Part shown: one piece after another, positions 56,336 through 64,000 of the stretch
Layout of the letters: every line of letters begins with the position of its first letter
Numbering within the stretch: position 1 is the stretch's first letter
NCBI RefSeq assembly: GCF_007558815.1
Contig: NZ_VLTJ01000003.1
Location: forward strand, 27,011-91,010
Direction of reading: 5' to 3'
Length of the DNA stretch: 64,000 nucleotides
Source: Verticiella sediminum
GTDB lineage: Bacteria; Pseudomonadota; Gammaproteobacteria; Burkholderiales; Burkholderiaceae_B
Made by a program: the position numbers and the translations under genes
Notes under the pieces: generated by a model
What the model was told of the DNA's origin: nothing
The model's database searches: none
The model's input: only the letters and a program-made list of their open reading frames with translations

Positions 56336-56352
56336 GCGCAACACTGTTGCGC
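56336..56352. other. Small perfect hairpin between ruvB and the tol operon
   Basis: GCGCAAC and GTTGCGC pair around ACT. No U-run follows. It may slow transcription leaving ruvB or serve as a protein site in the 269-base region ahead of the tol genes; the rest of that region shows no gene. Confidence 0.4.
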
Positions 56353-56503
56353 TACCATCACGCTTCGGCGCACCGCCGCCCCAAAAACGGGCCGTAAAGT
56401 GCCAAAATGCGCGCCCTTTACTGTCGTATTTTGTTGCGAGCAACCCTCGTACAGGGTCGGCGAAACGCTACAATCAGCGGTTGATTTTGACGCCCCGCCC
56501 GCT

Positions 56504-56956
56504 ATGTCCGTTGTACCCCGGAGTGACGCTGCATTCCGCTTTACCGTGCGGGTCTACTATGAAGATACCGACGCGGGTGGCGTGGTGTATTACGCGAACT
56601 ACCTGAAGTTCTTCGAACGTGCGCGCACCGAATGGCTGCGTGCGCTCGGCTTCGATCAATCACGCACCGCCGCGACGTCGGGCAGTATTTTTGTCGTCCG
56701 GTCCGCACGCACGGATTACCACCGGCCCGCGCGCCTGGACGATACGCTGTCCATCGCCAGCCGCATCGCCCGCGTCGGCCGAGCCTCCATGACCTTCATG
56801 CAATCGTGCGAGCGCGACGGCGAAACGCTGGTCACCGCCGAAGTCGATGTCGCCTGCGTGAATGCAACGAGCCTGCGCCCGGTCGCCATGCCGGGAGAAA
56901 TTCTCCAGGCCCTGCGCGCATCGACGGCGGCCCCGGGCCGCGGCGCTGCGAGCTGA
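56504..56956 (+). CDS. ybgC: Tol-Pal-associated acyl-CoA thioesterase
   Basis: A 150-residue hot-dog-fold thioesterase. The catalytic segment YYEDTDAGGVVYYANYLKFFERARTEW has the aspartate of YbgC (DTD) and the aromatic dimer patch. It hydrolyses short- or long-chain acyl-CoA and is regularly the first gene of the tol-pal operon. The ATG at 56504 is chosen because the family sequence begins there; the upstream frame is unconserved. It lies 40 bases before tolQ. Confidence 0.93.
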   Translation: MSVVPRSDAAFRFTVRVYYEDTDAGGVVYYANYLKFFERARTEWLRALGFDQSRTAATSGSIFVVRSARTDYHRPARLDDTLSIASRIARVGRASMTFMQSCERDGETLVTAEVDVACVNATSLRPVAMPGEILQALRASTAAPGRGAAS

Positions 56957-56996
56957 ACGTCCAACCCATCCATTACGCGAACCCACAAGGCACCCC

Positions 56997-57671
56997 ATGA
57001 ATCCCAACCAGGACATGTCGATACTGTCTCTGATCCTGCACGCGAGCATCCCCGTGCAGCTCGTGATGGCGATTCTCGTCGTGATTTCTGTGATTTCCTG
57101 GACGTACATCTTCAGCAAACGCACCACGATCAAACGCACCCAGCGCCAGACCGAGAAGTTCGAGGCGGATTTCTGGTCGGGCGGCGATCTCACCATGCTG
57201 CACCACGCGGTGGCCACGCACCGGGTCGAGCACGGCGCGCTCGCGCGGATCTTCGAGTCCGGCATGTCCGAGTTCCTGAAGGGGCGCAAGTCGCAGCCGG
57301 ATGCGAGTGCCGTCCTGGAAGGCGCCAACCGCGCAATGCGCGCTTCGTACCAGCGCGAGCTCGACACCCTGGACCGCCATCTGGCCTTCCTTGCGTCCGC
57401 GGGCTCGGTCAGCCCCTACATCGGTCTGTTCGGCACCGTCTGGGGGATCATGCACGCCTTCGTCGGCCTGGCGGGCATGGAGCAGGTCACGCTGGCGGTG
57501 GTCGCGCCCGGCATCGCCGAGGCCCTGATCGCCACCGCGATCGGCCTGTTCGCCGCCATCCCTGCGGTGGTCGCCTACAACCGCTATTCGCATGAGGTGG
57601 ATCGCCTCGCCACCCGGTTCGACAGCTTCATCGACGAATTCCTCAACATCCTGCAACGCCAGGTGCGCTGA
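56997..57671 (+). CDS. tolQ: Tol-Pal system inner-membrane protein TolQ
   Basis: A 224-residue MotA/ExbB-type protein with three membrane spans (about 12-36, 137-160 and 172-192; for example VAPGIAEALIATAIGLFAAIPAV). It forms with TolR the proton-powered motor that pulls the outer membrane inward during division. The start at 56997 follows the thioesterase gene; its stop overlaps tolR by one base (TGATG). Confidence 0.95.
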   Translation: MNPNQDMSILSLILHASIPVQLVMAILVVISVISWTYIFSKRTTIKRTQRQTEKFEADFWSGGDLTMLHHAVATHRVEHGALARIFESGMSEFLKGRKSQPDASAVLEGANRAMRASYQRELDTLDRHLAFLASAGSVSPYIGLFGTVWGIMHAFVGLAGMEQVTLAVVAPGIAEALIATAIGLFAAIPAVVAYNRYSHEVDRLATRFDSFIDEFLNILQRQVR

Positions 57672-58114
57672 TGGCCGTCCGATCGCGTAACGGCCGCGGC
57701 CGCCGAATGAAAAGCGAGATCAACGTCGTGCCCTACATCGACGTGATGCTCGTGCTGCTCGTCATCTTCATGATCACCGCACCCCTGGTCGCGCCCGGCA
57801 TGATCGAACTGCCGTCCGTGAGCCAGCGCGCGGCCGAAGTGCCCGTGCGGCCCATCGAGGTGCAGGTCGCGGCCGACGGCGTGATTTCGGTACGCGATCT
57901 CGAACAGGGCGAGACCCAGTTGCAGCCGGTCCCGGCGACCGAGTTGCCCGACTACATCCGCATGCGCCAGCAGGCCCAGCCGAACCAGCCCGTCGTCATC
58001 GCTGCCGACGGCAAGGTGGTCTATGACAGCGTCGTGAAGATCATGGATCAGCTCCAGCGTGAAGGGGTGTCCCGCGTCGGCCTGCTCGTCCAGCAAGGCG
58101 GCCCCGGGAGCTGA
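57671..58114 (+). CDS. tolR: Tol-Pal system protein TolR
   Basis: A 147-residue ExbD-like protein with one N-terminal span (residues 20-41) carrying the proton-path aspartate in VPYIDVMLVLLVIFMITAPL, and a periplasmic domain with PVVIAADGKVVYDSVVKIMD. It couples proton flow to TolA. It is translationally coupled to tolQ and five bases before tolA. Confidence 0.95.
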   Translation: MAVRSRNGRGRRMKSEINVVPYIDVMLVLLVIFMITAPLVAPGMIELPSVSQRAAEVPVRPIEVQVAADGVISVRDLEQGETQLQPVPATELPDYIRMRQQAQPNQPVVIAADGKVVYDSVVKIMDQLQREGVSRVGLLVQQGGPGS

Positions 58115-58119
58115 CGCGC

Positions 58120-59349
58120 ATGGAGCAGCCCGGCCGCAACAACACGTACTTTCCGCCCCACCCGGTGGGAGAGTCGCCCGACGAACCGCAGGGCCGCCCG
58201 CTCGCGCTCGCGATCGGGCTGCACTTGCTGATCGTGCTCGCCGTGGTCCTCGGCCTCCTGCTGGACCGCCAGCCCCTGCAACCGATGCAGGTGGAGATGT
58301 GGGCCTCGCTGCCGGAGCCCGAAGACGTCGTGGAAGCGGACGCGCCGCCGCCCGAGCCTGCGCCGCAACCCGAGCCGCAACCCCAGCCCGAACCAACGCC
58401 GCCGCAACCGGAGCCGGAGCCGACGCCGCCGCAACCGACGCCGCAGCAGATCGAAGCCGAGCGCCGGGAAGCCGAGATCGCCCTGCAGAAGGAAGAGGAA
58501 AAACGCCGCGAAGAGCAACGCGCCCGCCTCGAGACGCAGCGTCAGCAGGAGCGCGAGCGCCAGCGCAAGGAAGAAGAGCGCCAGCGCCAGATCCAGGATC
58601 AGAAGGAAGCCCAGGAACGCGAGCGCCAGGAAAGGCTTGCCGCCGAGAAGAAGGCGGCCGAAGAGACGGCCGCTGCGCAAAAGCGCGCAGCCGCGGAGAA
58701 AGCCGCGGCCGAAAGAAAGGCTGCCGAGGAAAAGGCCGCCGCCGAAAAGAAAGCGGCAGAGGAAAAAGCGGCGGCAGAAAAAGCGGCCGCGGAGAAAAAG
58801 GCGGCTGCCGAGAAGGCTGCGGCAGAGAAGGCCGCTGCCGAAAAGAAGGCGGCCGCTGAAAAAGCCGCTGCGGAAAAGGCTGCGGCAGAAAAAGCCGCGG
58901 CGGAAAAGAAGGCTGCCGAGGAAAAGGCAGCGGCCGCCAAGCGCGCCGCCGAGAAGAAGGAAGCCGAGGAACGGGAACGCAAATTGCGTGAAGCCTTCCA
59001 GGCATCCGCCTCCGCCGCTGCCGGCTTGCCCGGCGGCACTGCAGCCCGCAGCCAGGCGGGTGGCGGTGCGGACAGCGGTTACGGCGCACTGATCCGTGCG
59101 TGCGTGAAGCCAGGGGTCGTGTATTCCGCCTCGCGTGACAGCGTTTCCGGCAATCCGTATGCGGTATTCCGGGTGCAGCTTGGTCCGGACGGCAGGCAGG
59201 GCGGTACGCCGCGCCTGCTGCGCTCGTCCGGCGTGGATGCGTTCGACAGGGCCGTCCAGGTGGGGATTCAGCGTTGCAATCCCTTCCCGCGGCCGCCGTC
59301 GGGCAGCTATCCATCTACCATAGACGTGCGTTACAACATGTTCGACTGA
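58120..59349 (+). CDS. tolA: Tol-Pal system protein TolA
   Basis: A 409-residue TolA. One membrane span (about 27-47, LALAIGLHLLIVLAVVLGLL) is followed by a proline/glutamate-rich section (70-110) and a long charged alpha-helical stalk of alternating Ala, Lys and Glu (about 110-295), built from many KAAAEKAA-type units. The C-terminal domain (300-409, GYGALIRACVKPG, then VQVGIQRCNPFPRPPSG) meets Pal/TolB and the outer membrane. The repeated stalk codes nearly the same peptides with varied codons. Confidence 0.94.
   Translation: MEQPGRNNTYFPPHPVGESPDEPQGRPLALAIGLHLLIVLAVVLGLLLDRQPLQPMQVEMWASLPEPEDVVEADAPPPEPAPQPEPQPQPEPTPPQPEPEPTPPQPTPQQIEAERREAEIALQKEEEKRREEQRARLETQRQQERERQRKEEERQRQIQDQKEAQERERQERLAAEKKAAEETAAAQKRAAAEKAAAERKAAEEKAAAEKKAAEEKAAAEKAAAEKKAAAEKAAAEKAAAEKKAAAEKAAAEKAAAEKAAAEKKAAEEKAAAAKRAAEKKEAEERERKLREAFQASASAAAGLPGGTAARSQAGGGADSGYGALIRACVKPGVVYSASRDSVSGNPYAVFRVQLGPDGRQGGTPRLLRSSGVDAFDRAVQVGIQRCNPFPRPPSGSYPSTIDVRYNMFD
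58660..58965 (+). repeat. Low-complexity coding repeat in tolA
   Basis: Imperfect tandem units encoding Ala/Lys/Glu peptides such as KAAAEKA make up the stalk. Codon choice varies between units (GCC, GCG, GCT; AAG, AAA), which limits DNA identity between copies and so perhaps slippage. Length differences between strains are likely here. Confidence 0.75.
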
Positions 59350-59380
59350 TCGCCCATCGACCGATAACCGCTACCCAGAC

Positions 59381-60733
59381 ATGACTGTTGCCGACATCCC
59401 AAACCGCTTGTCCACAACCACCCAACCGTCGCGTGCGGCCGCCGTTTCCGGCCGCTCGGGCATGTTCCGCCGCCTCGCTGTCTTCGCGTTCCTGGCCGGC
59501 TGCACGATTCCCGCCGCGCAGGCCCAGTTGCAGGTCGAGATCTCGGGCGCCGGCGCCAACCAGTACCCCATCGCGATCGCGGACTTCGCCGATTCGGACG
59601 GTGCCCGCGGCCGCCAGATCGCGGACGTAGTGCGGGCCGACCTGACACGCTCGGGCCTGTTCCGCATGGTCAACCCCAGCGGCGTCAACCTGAACGCCGA
59701 GAGCCAGCTCGATTTCGCCGTCTGGCGCGACCGCGGCGCCAATGCCGTGGCCTACGGCACCTCGCGCTCGGACGGCTCACGCCTGGACATCGATTACCGC
59801 ATGGCCGACACGGTGCAGCAGGCCGTGATCGACGGCCAGGGCTTCACCGCCCCCTTGAACAACTGGCGCGCCGCGGCCCACCAGCTCGCCGACCGCATCT
59901 GCGAGCGCCTGAGCGGGGCGCAATGCGCCTTCTCCACCAAGATCGCCTACGTGCTCAAGCGCGGCAATCTCTGGGAGCTGCAAATCGCCGACGCCGATGG
60001 CCACAACGCGCAGACCGCGTTGCGTTCGCGCGAAGCCATCATCTCGCCGGCCTGGTCGCCCGACGGTTCGCGCCTGGCGTACGTGAGTTTCGAGTCCGGC
60101 AAGCCCGTGGTCTACGTGCATCACATCGCCACCGGACAGCGCACCATCGTCGCGAACTTCCGCGGCAACAACAGCGCCCCGGCCTGGTCGCCCGACGGCA
60201 ACCGGCTGGCCGTCGTGCTCTCGCGCGACGGGTCCTCGCAGATCTATCTCGTGAACGCGGACGGCTCGAATCCGACCCGGCTCACGCAAAGCGGCACCAT
60301 CAACACCGAGCCCAGCTTCTCGCCCGATGGCCGCTCCATCGTATTCAGCAGTGATCGCGGCGGCAGCGCCCAGATCTATCGCATGGGGGTGGACGGCAGC
60401 AACGTCACCCGCCTGTCATTCAACGGGGGCCACAACGTGAGTCCCCGCATCTCTCCCGACGGAACGGCGCTCACCTACGTGACGCGCCGCGGGGGCAGTT
60501 TTCAGATTGCAGTGCTGAATCTTTCCTCTGGCAACGAGGTCGTGCTCACGAACGGCCCGGACGACCAGTCTCCCAGCTTCTCGCCCGACGGCGGCATGGT
60601 GCTGTACGCAGCCGGCCAGCGCGGCGGCACGCTGAACGTGCGCTCGATCGACGGGCTCGCGCAGGAGACCTTGTCCGCGGCGGGCGCAGGCGTGAGCGCG
60701 GCAGCCTGGGGGCCTTTCGGTACGGCAAAGTGA
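59381..60733 (+). CDS. tolB: Tol-Pal system beta-propeller protein TolB
   Basis: A 450-residue periplasmic protein. A signal peptide is most convincing from Met28 (position 59462, MFRRLAVFAFLAGCTIPAAQAQ), so the true start may be there rather than at 59381. The mature part has the N-terminal domain (IADFADSDGARGRQIADVVR) and a six-bladed propeller with TolB repeats (AWSPDGSRLAYVSFESG, AWSPDGNRLAVVLSRDG, SFSPDGRSIVFSSDRGG). It binds Pal and the colicin/Tol machinery. It lies between tolA and pal as usual. Confidence 0.95.
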   Translation: MTVADIPNRLSTTTQPSRAAAVSGRSGMFRRLAVFAFLAGCTIPAAQAQLQVEISGAGANQYPIAIADFADSDGARGRQIADVVRADLTRSGLFRMVNPSGVNLNAESQLDFAVWRDRGANAVAYGTSRSDGSRLDIDYRMADTVQQAVIDGQGFTAPLNNWRAAAHQLADRICERLSGAQCAFSTKIAYVLKRGNLWELQIADADGHNAQTALRSREAIISPAWSPDGSRLAYVSFESGKPVVYVHHIATGQRTIVANFRGNNSAPAWSPDGNRLAVVLSRDGSSQIYLVNADGSNPTRLTQSGTINTEPSFSPDGRSIVFSSDRGGSAQIYRMGVDGSNVTRLSFNGGHNVSPRISPDGTALTYVTRRGGSFQIAVLNLSSGNEVVLTNGPDDQSPSFSPDGGMVLYAAGQRGGTLNVRSIDGLAQETLSAAGAGVSAAAWGPFGTAK

Positions 60734-60833
60734 TCGCCCGCTCGCTGTAGTCTGAAAACTGGCGGCCCGTCGTCCTGGGCGCAACGACGTTGGCCGCACC
60801 CTTCAATCTATCCCTTTCCGTTGGGAGCCCATT

Positions 60834-61358
60834 ATGACAAATCGTTTCTTGAAAGCTTTTGCAGTCGTTGGCTTTTCGGCAGCCCTCGCGGCCTGCGGCA
60901 GCTCGGTCCCGCTGGACGACTCCGCCGGCGCGGGCGCGGGCGGCGGCACGGCGGGCGGCACCGTGAGCGGCGTGGGTGCGGGCAGCTCGGGTCAATACGA
61001 TCCGTTCAACCCGTCCAGCCCGCTGTATCAGCAGCGCTCGGTGTATTTCGACTTCGATAGCTACTCGGTGAACCAGCAGTACCGTCCCGTGGTCGAAATG
61101 CACGCCCAGTACCTGTCGGGCAACCCGCAGCAGCAAGTGACCATCGAAGGCAACACCGACGAGCGCGGCTCGAGCGAGTACAACCTCGCCCTGGGCCAGC
61201 GCCGGTCGGAAGCCGTGCGCCAGATGCTCATGCTGCTGGGCGTGCGCGACAACCAGGTGGAAGCCATTAGCTTCGGCAAGGAGCGTCCGCGCGCCACCGG
61301 CACCAGCGAATCGGACTACGCCGAGAACCGTCGCGCCGACTTCGCCTATCGCCGTTGA
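60834..61358 (+). CDS. pal: Peptidoglycan-associated lipoprotein Pal
   Basis: A 174-residue OmpA-like lipoprotein. The lipobox (LAAC, Cys21) and a Gly/Ser linker are followed by the peptidoglycan-binding domain (VYFDFDSYSVNQQYRPVVEM, TIEGNTDERGSSEYNLALGQRR, RRADFAYRR). It anchors the outer membrane to the cell wall. GGGAG precedes the ATG at 60834. A terminator lies about 65 bases after its stop. Confidence 0.96.
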   Translation: MTNRFLKAFAVVGFSAALAACGSSVPLDDSAGAGAGGGTAGGTVSGVGAGSSGQYDPFNPSSPLYQQRSVYFDFDSYSVNQQYRPVVEMHAQYLSGNPQQQVTIEGNTDERGSSEYNLALGQRRSEAVRQMLMLLGVRDNQVEAISFGKERPRATGTSESDYAENRRADFAYRR

Positions 61359-61423
61359 TCACGCGCAGGGCGTGACGTGACGGTGGTGCGCCATCCGGCC
61401 TGCCCCGTCAGCCGCGCGTGGAG

Positions 61424-61460
61424 CCGCCCCTGGGCCGAGTGCCGGGGGGCGGTTTTTTTT
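61424..61460 (+). terminator. Rho-independent terminator after pal
   Basis: CCGCCCC pairs with GGGGCGG around a 15-base loop, followed immediately by eight Ts (61453-61460). It should limit transcription from pal into ybgF, which then needs its own promoter or read-through. Confidence 0.75.
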
Positions 61461-61560
61461 GCCGCCGGGCCGCCCCAAGGCAAAAAACCCCTTGGGGGCA
61501 GCGAGCCAAGGGCGAGCGTGGGGGCCACTTTGCCGTTGGGCGGTCCAGCGCAAAGAGCGT
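61461..61560. repeat. Dispersed Burkholderiales-type intergenic repeat
   Basis: The stretch holds CAAAAAACCCCTTGGGGGCA and then GCGAGCGTGGGGGCCA-like sequence. Similar GC-rich, self-complementary intergenic units are common in Bordetella and Comamonadaceae genomes, from memory. Only one copy lies in this window. The function is unknown, perhaps a transcript end or nucleoid contact. Confidence 0.5.
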
Positions 61561-61697
61561 CCCACCAGGCATTCATCACCGCGTGTCGCACTCGGCCGGC
61601 GTCGACCCTCTCCTCACGCGGTAAAGTAGGCGTCACCCGTATTCGCATGCCGGGGCCGGCGTCACGCCAGCCCCACCACAGCAGGAGTTATTCGTCC

Positions 61698-62444
61698 ATG
61701 ATTCAGCAGGTGTCTTTCGCAACCCGCCTGATGGCAGGCGCCGCGCTCGTGGCGGCCGGCCTGGCCGCCCAGCCGGCCCAGGCACAGCTCTTCGGCGGTG
61801 ACGACGAGGCGCGCCAGGCCATCATCAAGCTGCGCCAGGAACTCGCCGATGTCCGTTCCGAAGACCAGCGAGGCCGACTGGCCCTCGCGGCCCAGATCGA
61901 GCAATTGCAGCAGCAGATGTCGCAGATGCGCGGACAACTCGAAACGCTGAGCAAGCAGATCGCGGATACCCAGCAGGCGCAGCGCCAGCTATCTCTCGAC
62001 ATGACGGAGCAACCGCCCGCCGCGGGCGGTCCCGGCCAGCCCGAGGCAGCCAATCTCCTGGCTGCGGGCGGCGAGGAGCAGACCTCCTACGACGCGGCCA
62101 TCGACTACTTCCGCAAGGGTCAATACCGCGAATCCGCAACCGCCCTGCAGGCCTTCGTGCAGAAATTCCCGCAAAGCACCTATGCGCCTACCGCCCAATT
62201 CTATTGGGGTAGCAGCCTGTACGCGCTGAAGGATTACAAGAGCGCCATCAGCCGGCTGCAAGGCGTCCTGCAGAACTGGCCGGACAATGCCCGCGCACCG
62301 GATGCGCTGCTGGTGATCGCAGGCAGCCAGATCGAATTGAACGACCGCAATGCAGCCCGCGCCACCCTGCAGCGCATCATCAAGGATTATCCCGGCAGCC
62401 AGGCGGCCAATACGGCGCGTGACCGTCTGCAATTGCTTCAGTAA
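61698..62444 (+). CDS. ybgF: Tol-Pal system protein YbgF/CpoB
   Basis: A 248-residue periplasmic protein. A signal peptide (residues 1-30, ending AQAQ) is followed by a trimerising coiled coil (about 35-100, ELADVRSEDQRGRLALAAQIEQL) and a tetratricopeptide-like C-terminal domain (YDAAIDYFRKGQYRESATAL, FYWGSSLYALKDYKSAIS). It coordinates outer-membrane constriction with cell-wall synthesis. The frame is open far upstream through the repeat; the ATG at 61698 is chosen for the signal peptide and the AGGAG before it. Confidence 0.92.
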   Translation: MIQQVSFATRLMAGAALVAAGLAAQPAQAQLFGGDDEARQAIIKLRQELADVRSEDQRGRLALAAQIEQLQQQMSQMRGQLETLSKQIADTQQAQRQLSLDMTEQPPAAGGPGQPEAANLLAAGGEEQTSYDAAIDYFRKGQYRESATALQAFVQKFPQSTYAPTAQFYWGSSLYALKDYKSAISRLQGVLQNWPDNARAPDALLVIAGSQIELNDRNAARATLQRIIKDYPGSQAANTARDRLQLLQ

Positions 62445-62460
62445 AGCAACCGCGAATAGG

Positions 62461-62485
62461 AAAAGCGGGCCGACGGCCCGCTTTT
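62461..62485. terminator. Bidirectional terminator, ybgF/H-NS
   Basis: A 25-base palindrome, A4-GCGGGCCG-A-CGGCCCGC-T4, gives a 12-pair stem with A/T tails on both sides. It lies between convergent genes and can end transcripts from either. Confidence 0.85.
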
Positions 62486-62488
62486 CGA

Positions 62489-62827
62489 TTACTTGATCAA
62501 GTACTGTTCCTTGTCGCCGACCACCCATTTGGGCGCGCGGCCGCGACCAGTCCAGGTCTTGCCCGTTTCCGGATCGCGATACTTGGGCGCCACCGTGATG
62601 CCGGCCGTGGCCGACTTGGCACCCACGGTGCGGCGCCCACGCTTGGCCTTGGCCTGCTGCGGCCGCGCGGTCCCGTCGCTGAACGTCAGTTCGTCCGGTG
62701 TCAGGCCGTATTCTTCGATCAAGCCGTTGATCTGCTTGATGACCGAACTCACTTCGCGTTTTCGGGCTTGCTGAATCTTGCGATCCAAAGAGGCTTTCTG
62801 AGCGAGGAGGGAACGGTAGCTGGGCAT
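62489..62827 (-). CDS. H-NS family nucleoid-associated protein
   Basis: A 112-residue H-NS-like protein. The N-terminal half is a coiled-coil oligomerisation domain (LLAQKASLDRKIQQARKREV), a basic linker follows, and the C-terminal DNA-binding domain carries YRDPETGKTWTGRGRAPKWV, where TGRGRAP is the AT-hook-like loop that contacts the minor groove. Such proteins coat and silence AT-rich, foreign DNA. It is a single gene, convergent with ybgF. Confidence 0.93.
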   Translation of the reverse strand: MPSYRSLLAQKASLDRKIQQARKREVSSVIKQINGLIEEYGLTPDELTFSDGTARPQQAKAKRGRRTVGAKSATAGITVAPKYRDPETGKTWTGRGRAPKWVVGDKEQYLIK

Positions 62828-62921
62828 GGAGGTAGTCGCTTTCAGCCAGAAGGCCGACAGAATTGCGCTATGCCAGGGTGGCTAGCGATCGAATAATGCC
62901 GTCTATTTTAGTGTTGAATGT

Positions 62922-62958
62922 AAAAAGCGACAAAGGAAATGGTTCCTTTGCCGCTTTT
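62922..62958 (-). terminator. Terminator after rpoH
   Basis: Read on the minus strand, AAAAGCGGCAAAGGAA pairs with TTCCTTTGTCGCTTTTT around a short loop, with a T-run at the end. One A/C mismatch interrupts the stem. It ends the rpoH transcript about 30-65 bases after the stop. Confidence 0.75.
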
Positions 62959-62988
62959 GTTTTGAAACAAGCCGCGCAAACGACGGTT

Positions 62989-63876
62989 TCAGGCAGCTTG
63001 CGCAAGTTCGCCGCGCATTTTGCCGAGAGCGCGCGATTCGATCTGCCGGATACGCTCGGCGGAAACGCCGAATTCGTTGGCGAGTTCCTGCAAGGTAGCG
63101 CTGTCGCCCTCGGGCAGCCAGCGCGCCTCGATAATGCGGCGCGAACGCGGATCCAGCACGTCGAGCGCACGCGTAATGCCGGTACTCTGCAATTCGTCGC
63201 GCGCGCGCCGTTCGAGAACCTGGGTGGGCTCTTCGGCGCCTTCGTCGGATAGCCAGGCCGAAGGTGCGTAGTCGTCTTCGTCGTCGCGTCCGTCGAGCGC
63301 CATTTCGCGGCCGGTCATGCGCATTTCCATTTCGCGCACGTCCTGCTCGCGCACATTCAGTGCGTGCGAAATATGCTCGATTTCATCGGGCGTCAGCGTA
63401 TCGCCCGATTGCTTCATGCTGCGCAGATTGAAGAACAGCTTGCGCTGCGCCTTCGTGGTGGCCACCTTCACCATGCGCCAATTGCGGATCACATATTCGT
63501 GGATTTCCGCCTTGATCCAATGAATGGCGAACGAAACCAGCCGCACACCGCGCGACGGATCGAAGCGTTTGACGGCCTTCATCAGGCCGACATTGCCTTC
63601 CTGGATCAAATCGGCATGCGGCAGGCCATAGCCGAGGTACTGGCGAGCGACCGCCACCACCAGGCGAAGGTGGGACAGCACCAGATCACGCGCGGCGTCC
63701 AGGTCCTCGCGCTCGCGGTAACGCAGGGCGAGCGCGGTCTCCTGCTCCGCGGTGAGCATGGGCATCTGGTTGACTGCAGCGATGTACGCGTCGATGGTAC
63801 CCAGCGAACCGGGGTTCGAGATGGCCAAGGCCATCGACTGGGGCGACGGGCTGAGCGAGACAGTGTTCTGGGTCAT
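62989..63876 (-). CDS. rpoH: Heat-shock sigma factor RpoH (sigma-32)
   Basis: A 295-residue sigma-32. The diagnostic RpoH box QRKLFFNLR lies at 144-152; region 2 is seen in HADLIQEGNVGLMKAVKRFDPSRGVRLVSFAIHWIKAEI, and region 4 in LQELANEFGVSAERIRQIESRALGKMR. It directs chaperone and protease genes after heat or misfolded-protein stress. The ATG at 63876 is preferred because an AGGA lies eleven bases before it; ATGs at 63888 and 63918 are also in frame, but the last one almost touches the CIRCE repeat. CIRCE upstream implies HrcA control in addition to normal RpoH regulation. Confidence 0.93.
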   Translation of the reverse strand: MTQNTVSLSPSPQSMALAISNPGSLGTIDAYIAAVNQMPMLTAEQETALALRYREREDLDAARDLVLSHLRLVVAVARQYLGYGLPHADLIQEGNVGLMKAVKRFDPSRGVRLVSFAIHWIKAEIHEYVIRNWRMVKVATTKAQRKLFFNLRSMKQSGDTLTPDEIEHISHALNVREQDVREMEMRMTGREMALDGRDDEDDYAPSAWLSDEGAEEPTQVLERRARDELQSTGITRALDVLDPRSRRIIEARWLPEGDSATLQELANEFGVSAERIRQIESRALGKMRGELAQAA

Positions 63877-63919
63877 GGTGTGCGTCATCCTGGGTAGGTC
63901 CGGGACCAACGAAGACATG

Positions 63920-63946
63920 TTAGCACTCTGACTGCGAGAGTGCTAA
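63920..63946. promoter_or_regulatory. CIRCE element (HrcA operator) before rpoH
   Basis: TTAGCACTC (63920-63928), a nine-base spacer and GAGTGCTAA (63938-63946) form the perfect 9-9-9 inverted repeat of CIRCE. HrcA, the heat-labile repressor, binds this sequence in front of groE/dnaK-type genes. Here it lies in the rpoH leader. Confidence 0.95.
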
Positions 63947-63962
63947 TTGGTTCCTTCTCCCA

Positions 63963-63968
63963 AGTCAA
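63963..63968 (-). promoter_or_regulatory. Candidate -35 of the rpoH promoter
   Basis: TTGACT on the minus strand lies upstream of CIRCE. The matching -10 position falls on the CIRCE arm and is weak, so HrcA binding would cover the promoter. The window ends soon after. Confidence 0.4.
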
Positions 63969-64000
63969 TAGGGAATAGCTAACCCCGGTACCGCCCGGCC

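Noticed and set aside
58660..58965. Possible CRISPR or satellite-like array
   Set aside because: The repeats are in frame, coding and irregular in sequence with no spacers; they are the TolA stalk.

Overview
This 64 kb window is GC-rich, densely coded chromosomal DNA from a betaproteobacterium. The best fit is Burkholderiales, family Alcaligenaceae (Bordetella, Achromobacter or Pigmentiphaga-like). The pointers are six solitary Bug/TctC-type periplasmic binding proteins, an ybgC-tolQRAB-pal-ybgF block, a short H-NS-like protein, an RpoH-type sigma factor, a FecIR/TonB iron module and many small CoA-thioester catabolic clusters, each beside its own LysR, GntR, IclR or LacI regulator. I saw no tRNA, rRNA, CRISPR array, insertion sequence or phage gene. 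The family assignment is inference; no database was searched.

Layout. 1-2661: the 3' part of a Bug protein, an enoyl-CoA hydratase, and a zinc alcohol dehydrogenase behind an FNR/ANR-like promoter. 2678-7777: a LysR regulator divergent from an AidB-like acyl-CoA dehydrogenase, a Bug protein and a CaiB-type CoA-transferase. 7943-9742: a patatin-like phospholipase with a possible PhaR box, then a mazEF pair. 9720-13802: a siderophore-type TonB receptor, FecR and a FecI sigma factor. 13967-14539: ruvA. 14663-18427: a GntR regulator, Bug protein, 3-hydroxyacyl-CoA dehydrogenase and acetoacetate-decarboxylase-like protein. 18510-22094: a Fur box, then DUF3649, PepSY, DUF3325 and a YncE-like lipoprotein. 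22181-25902: a Bug protein, MetX-like hydrolase and TauD dioxygenase divergent from an IclR regulator, with a clear palindromic operator. 26064-34417: a mercaptopyruvate sulfurtransferase, a LysR regulator divergent from Bug, NDP-forming acyl-CoA synthetase, enoyl-CoA hydratase and Bug, then a convergent amidohydrolase.

34645-44716: a large cysteine-rich lipoprotein of unknown function, a LuxR regulator and metH on the minus strand; a cobalamin riboswitch, btuB and a BtuF-like binding protein on the plus strand. 44814-55026: an iron-type alcohol dehydrogenase and S-formylglutathione hydrolase diverge from a five-gene peptide/opine-type ABC transporter plus a carboxymuconolactone-decarboxylase-family protein and an SDR, ending with a convergent LacI regulator. 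Tandem LacI-type palindromes lie in the divergent promoter region. 55164-62444: ruvB and the Tol-Pal operon. 62489-63876: an H-NS-like protein and rpoH, the latter preceded by a perfect CIRCE element.

How it works together. The ends and middle are housekeeping (ruvA, ruvB, metH, tol-pal, rpoH). Catabolic cassettes lie between them; each combines a capture protein or transporter, CoA-dependent degradation enzymes and a local regulator. Iron and vitamin B12 uptake each have their own feedback: Fur plus FecIR for iron and a riboswitch for B12. ruvA and ruvB, often adjacent, lie about 41 kb apart with most of the cassettes between them, which suggests accessory DNA has accumulated there.
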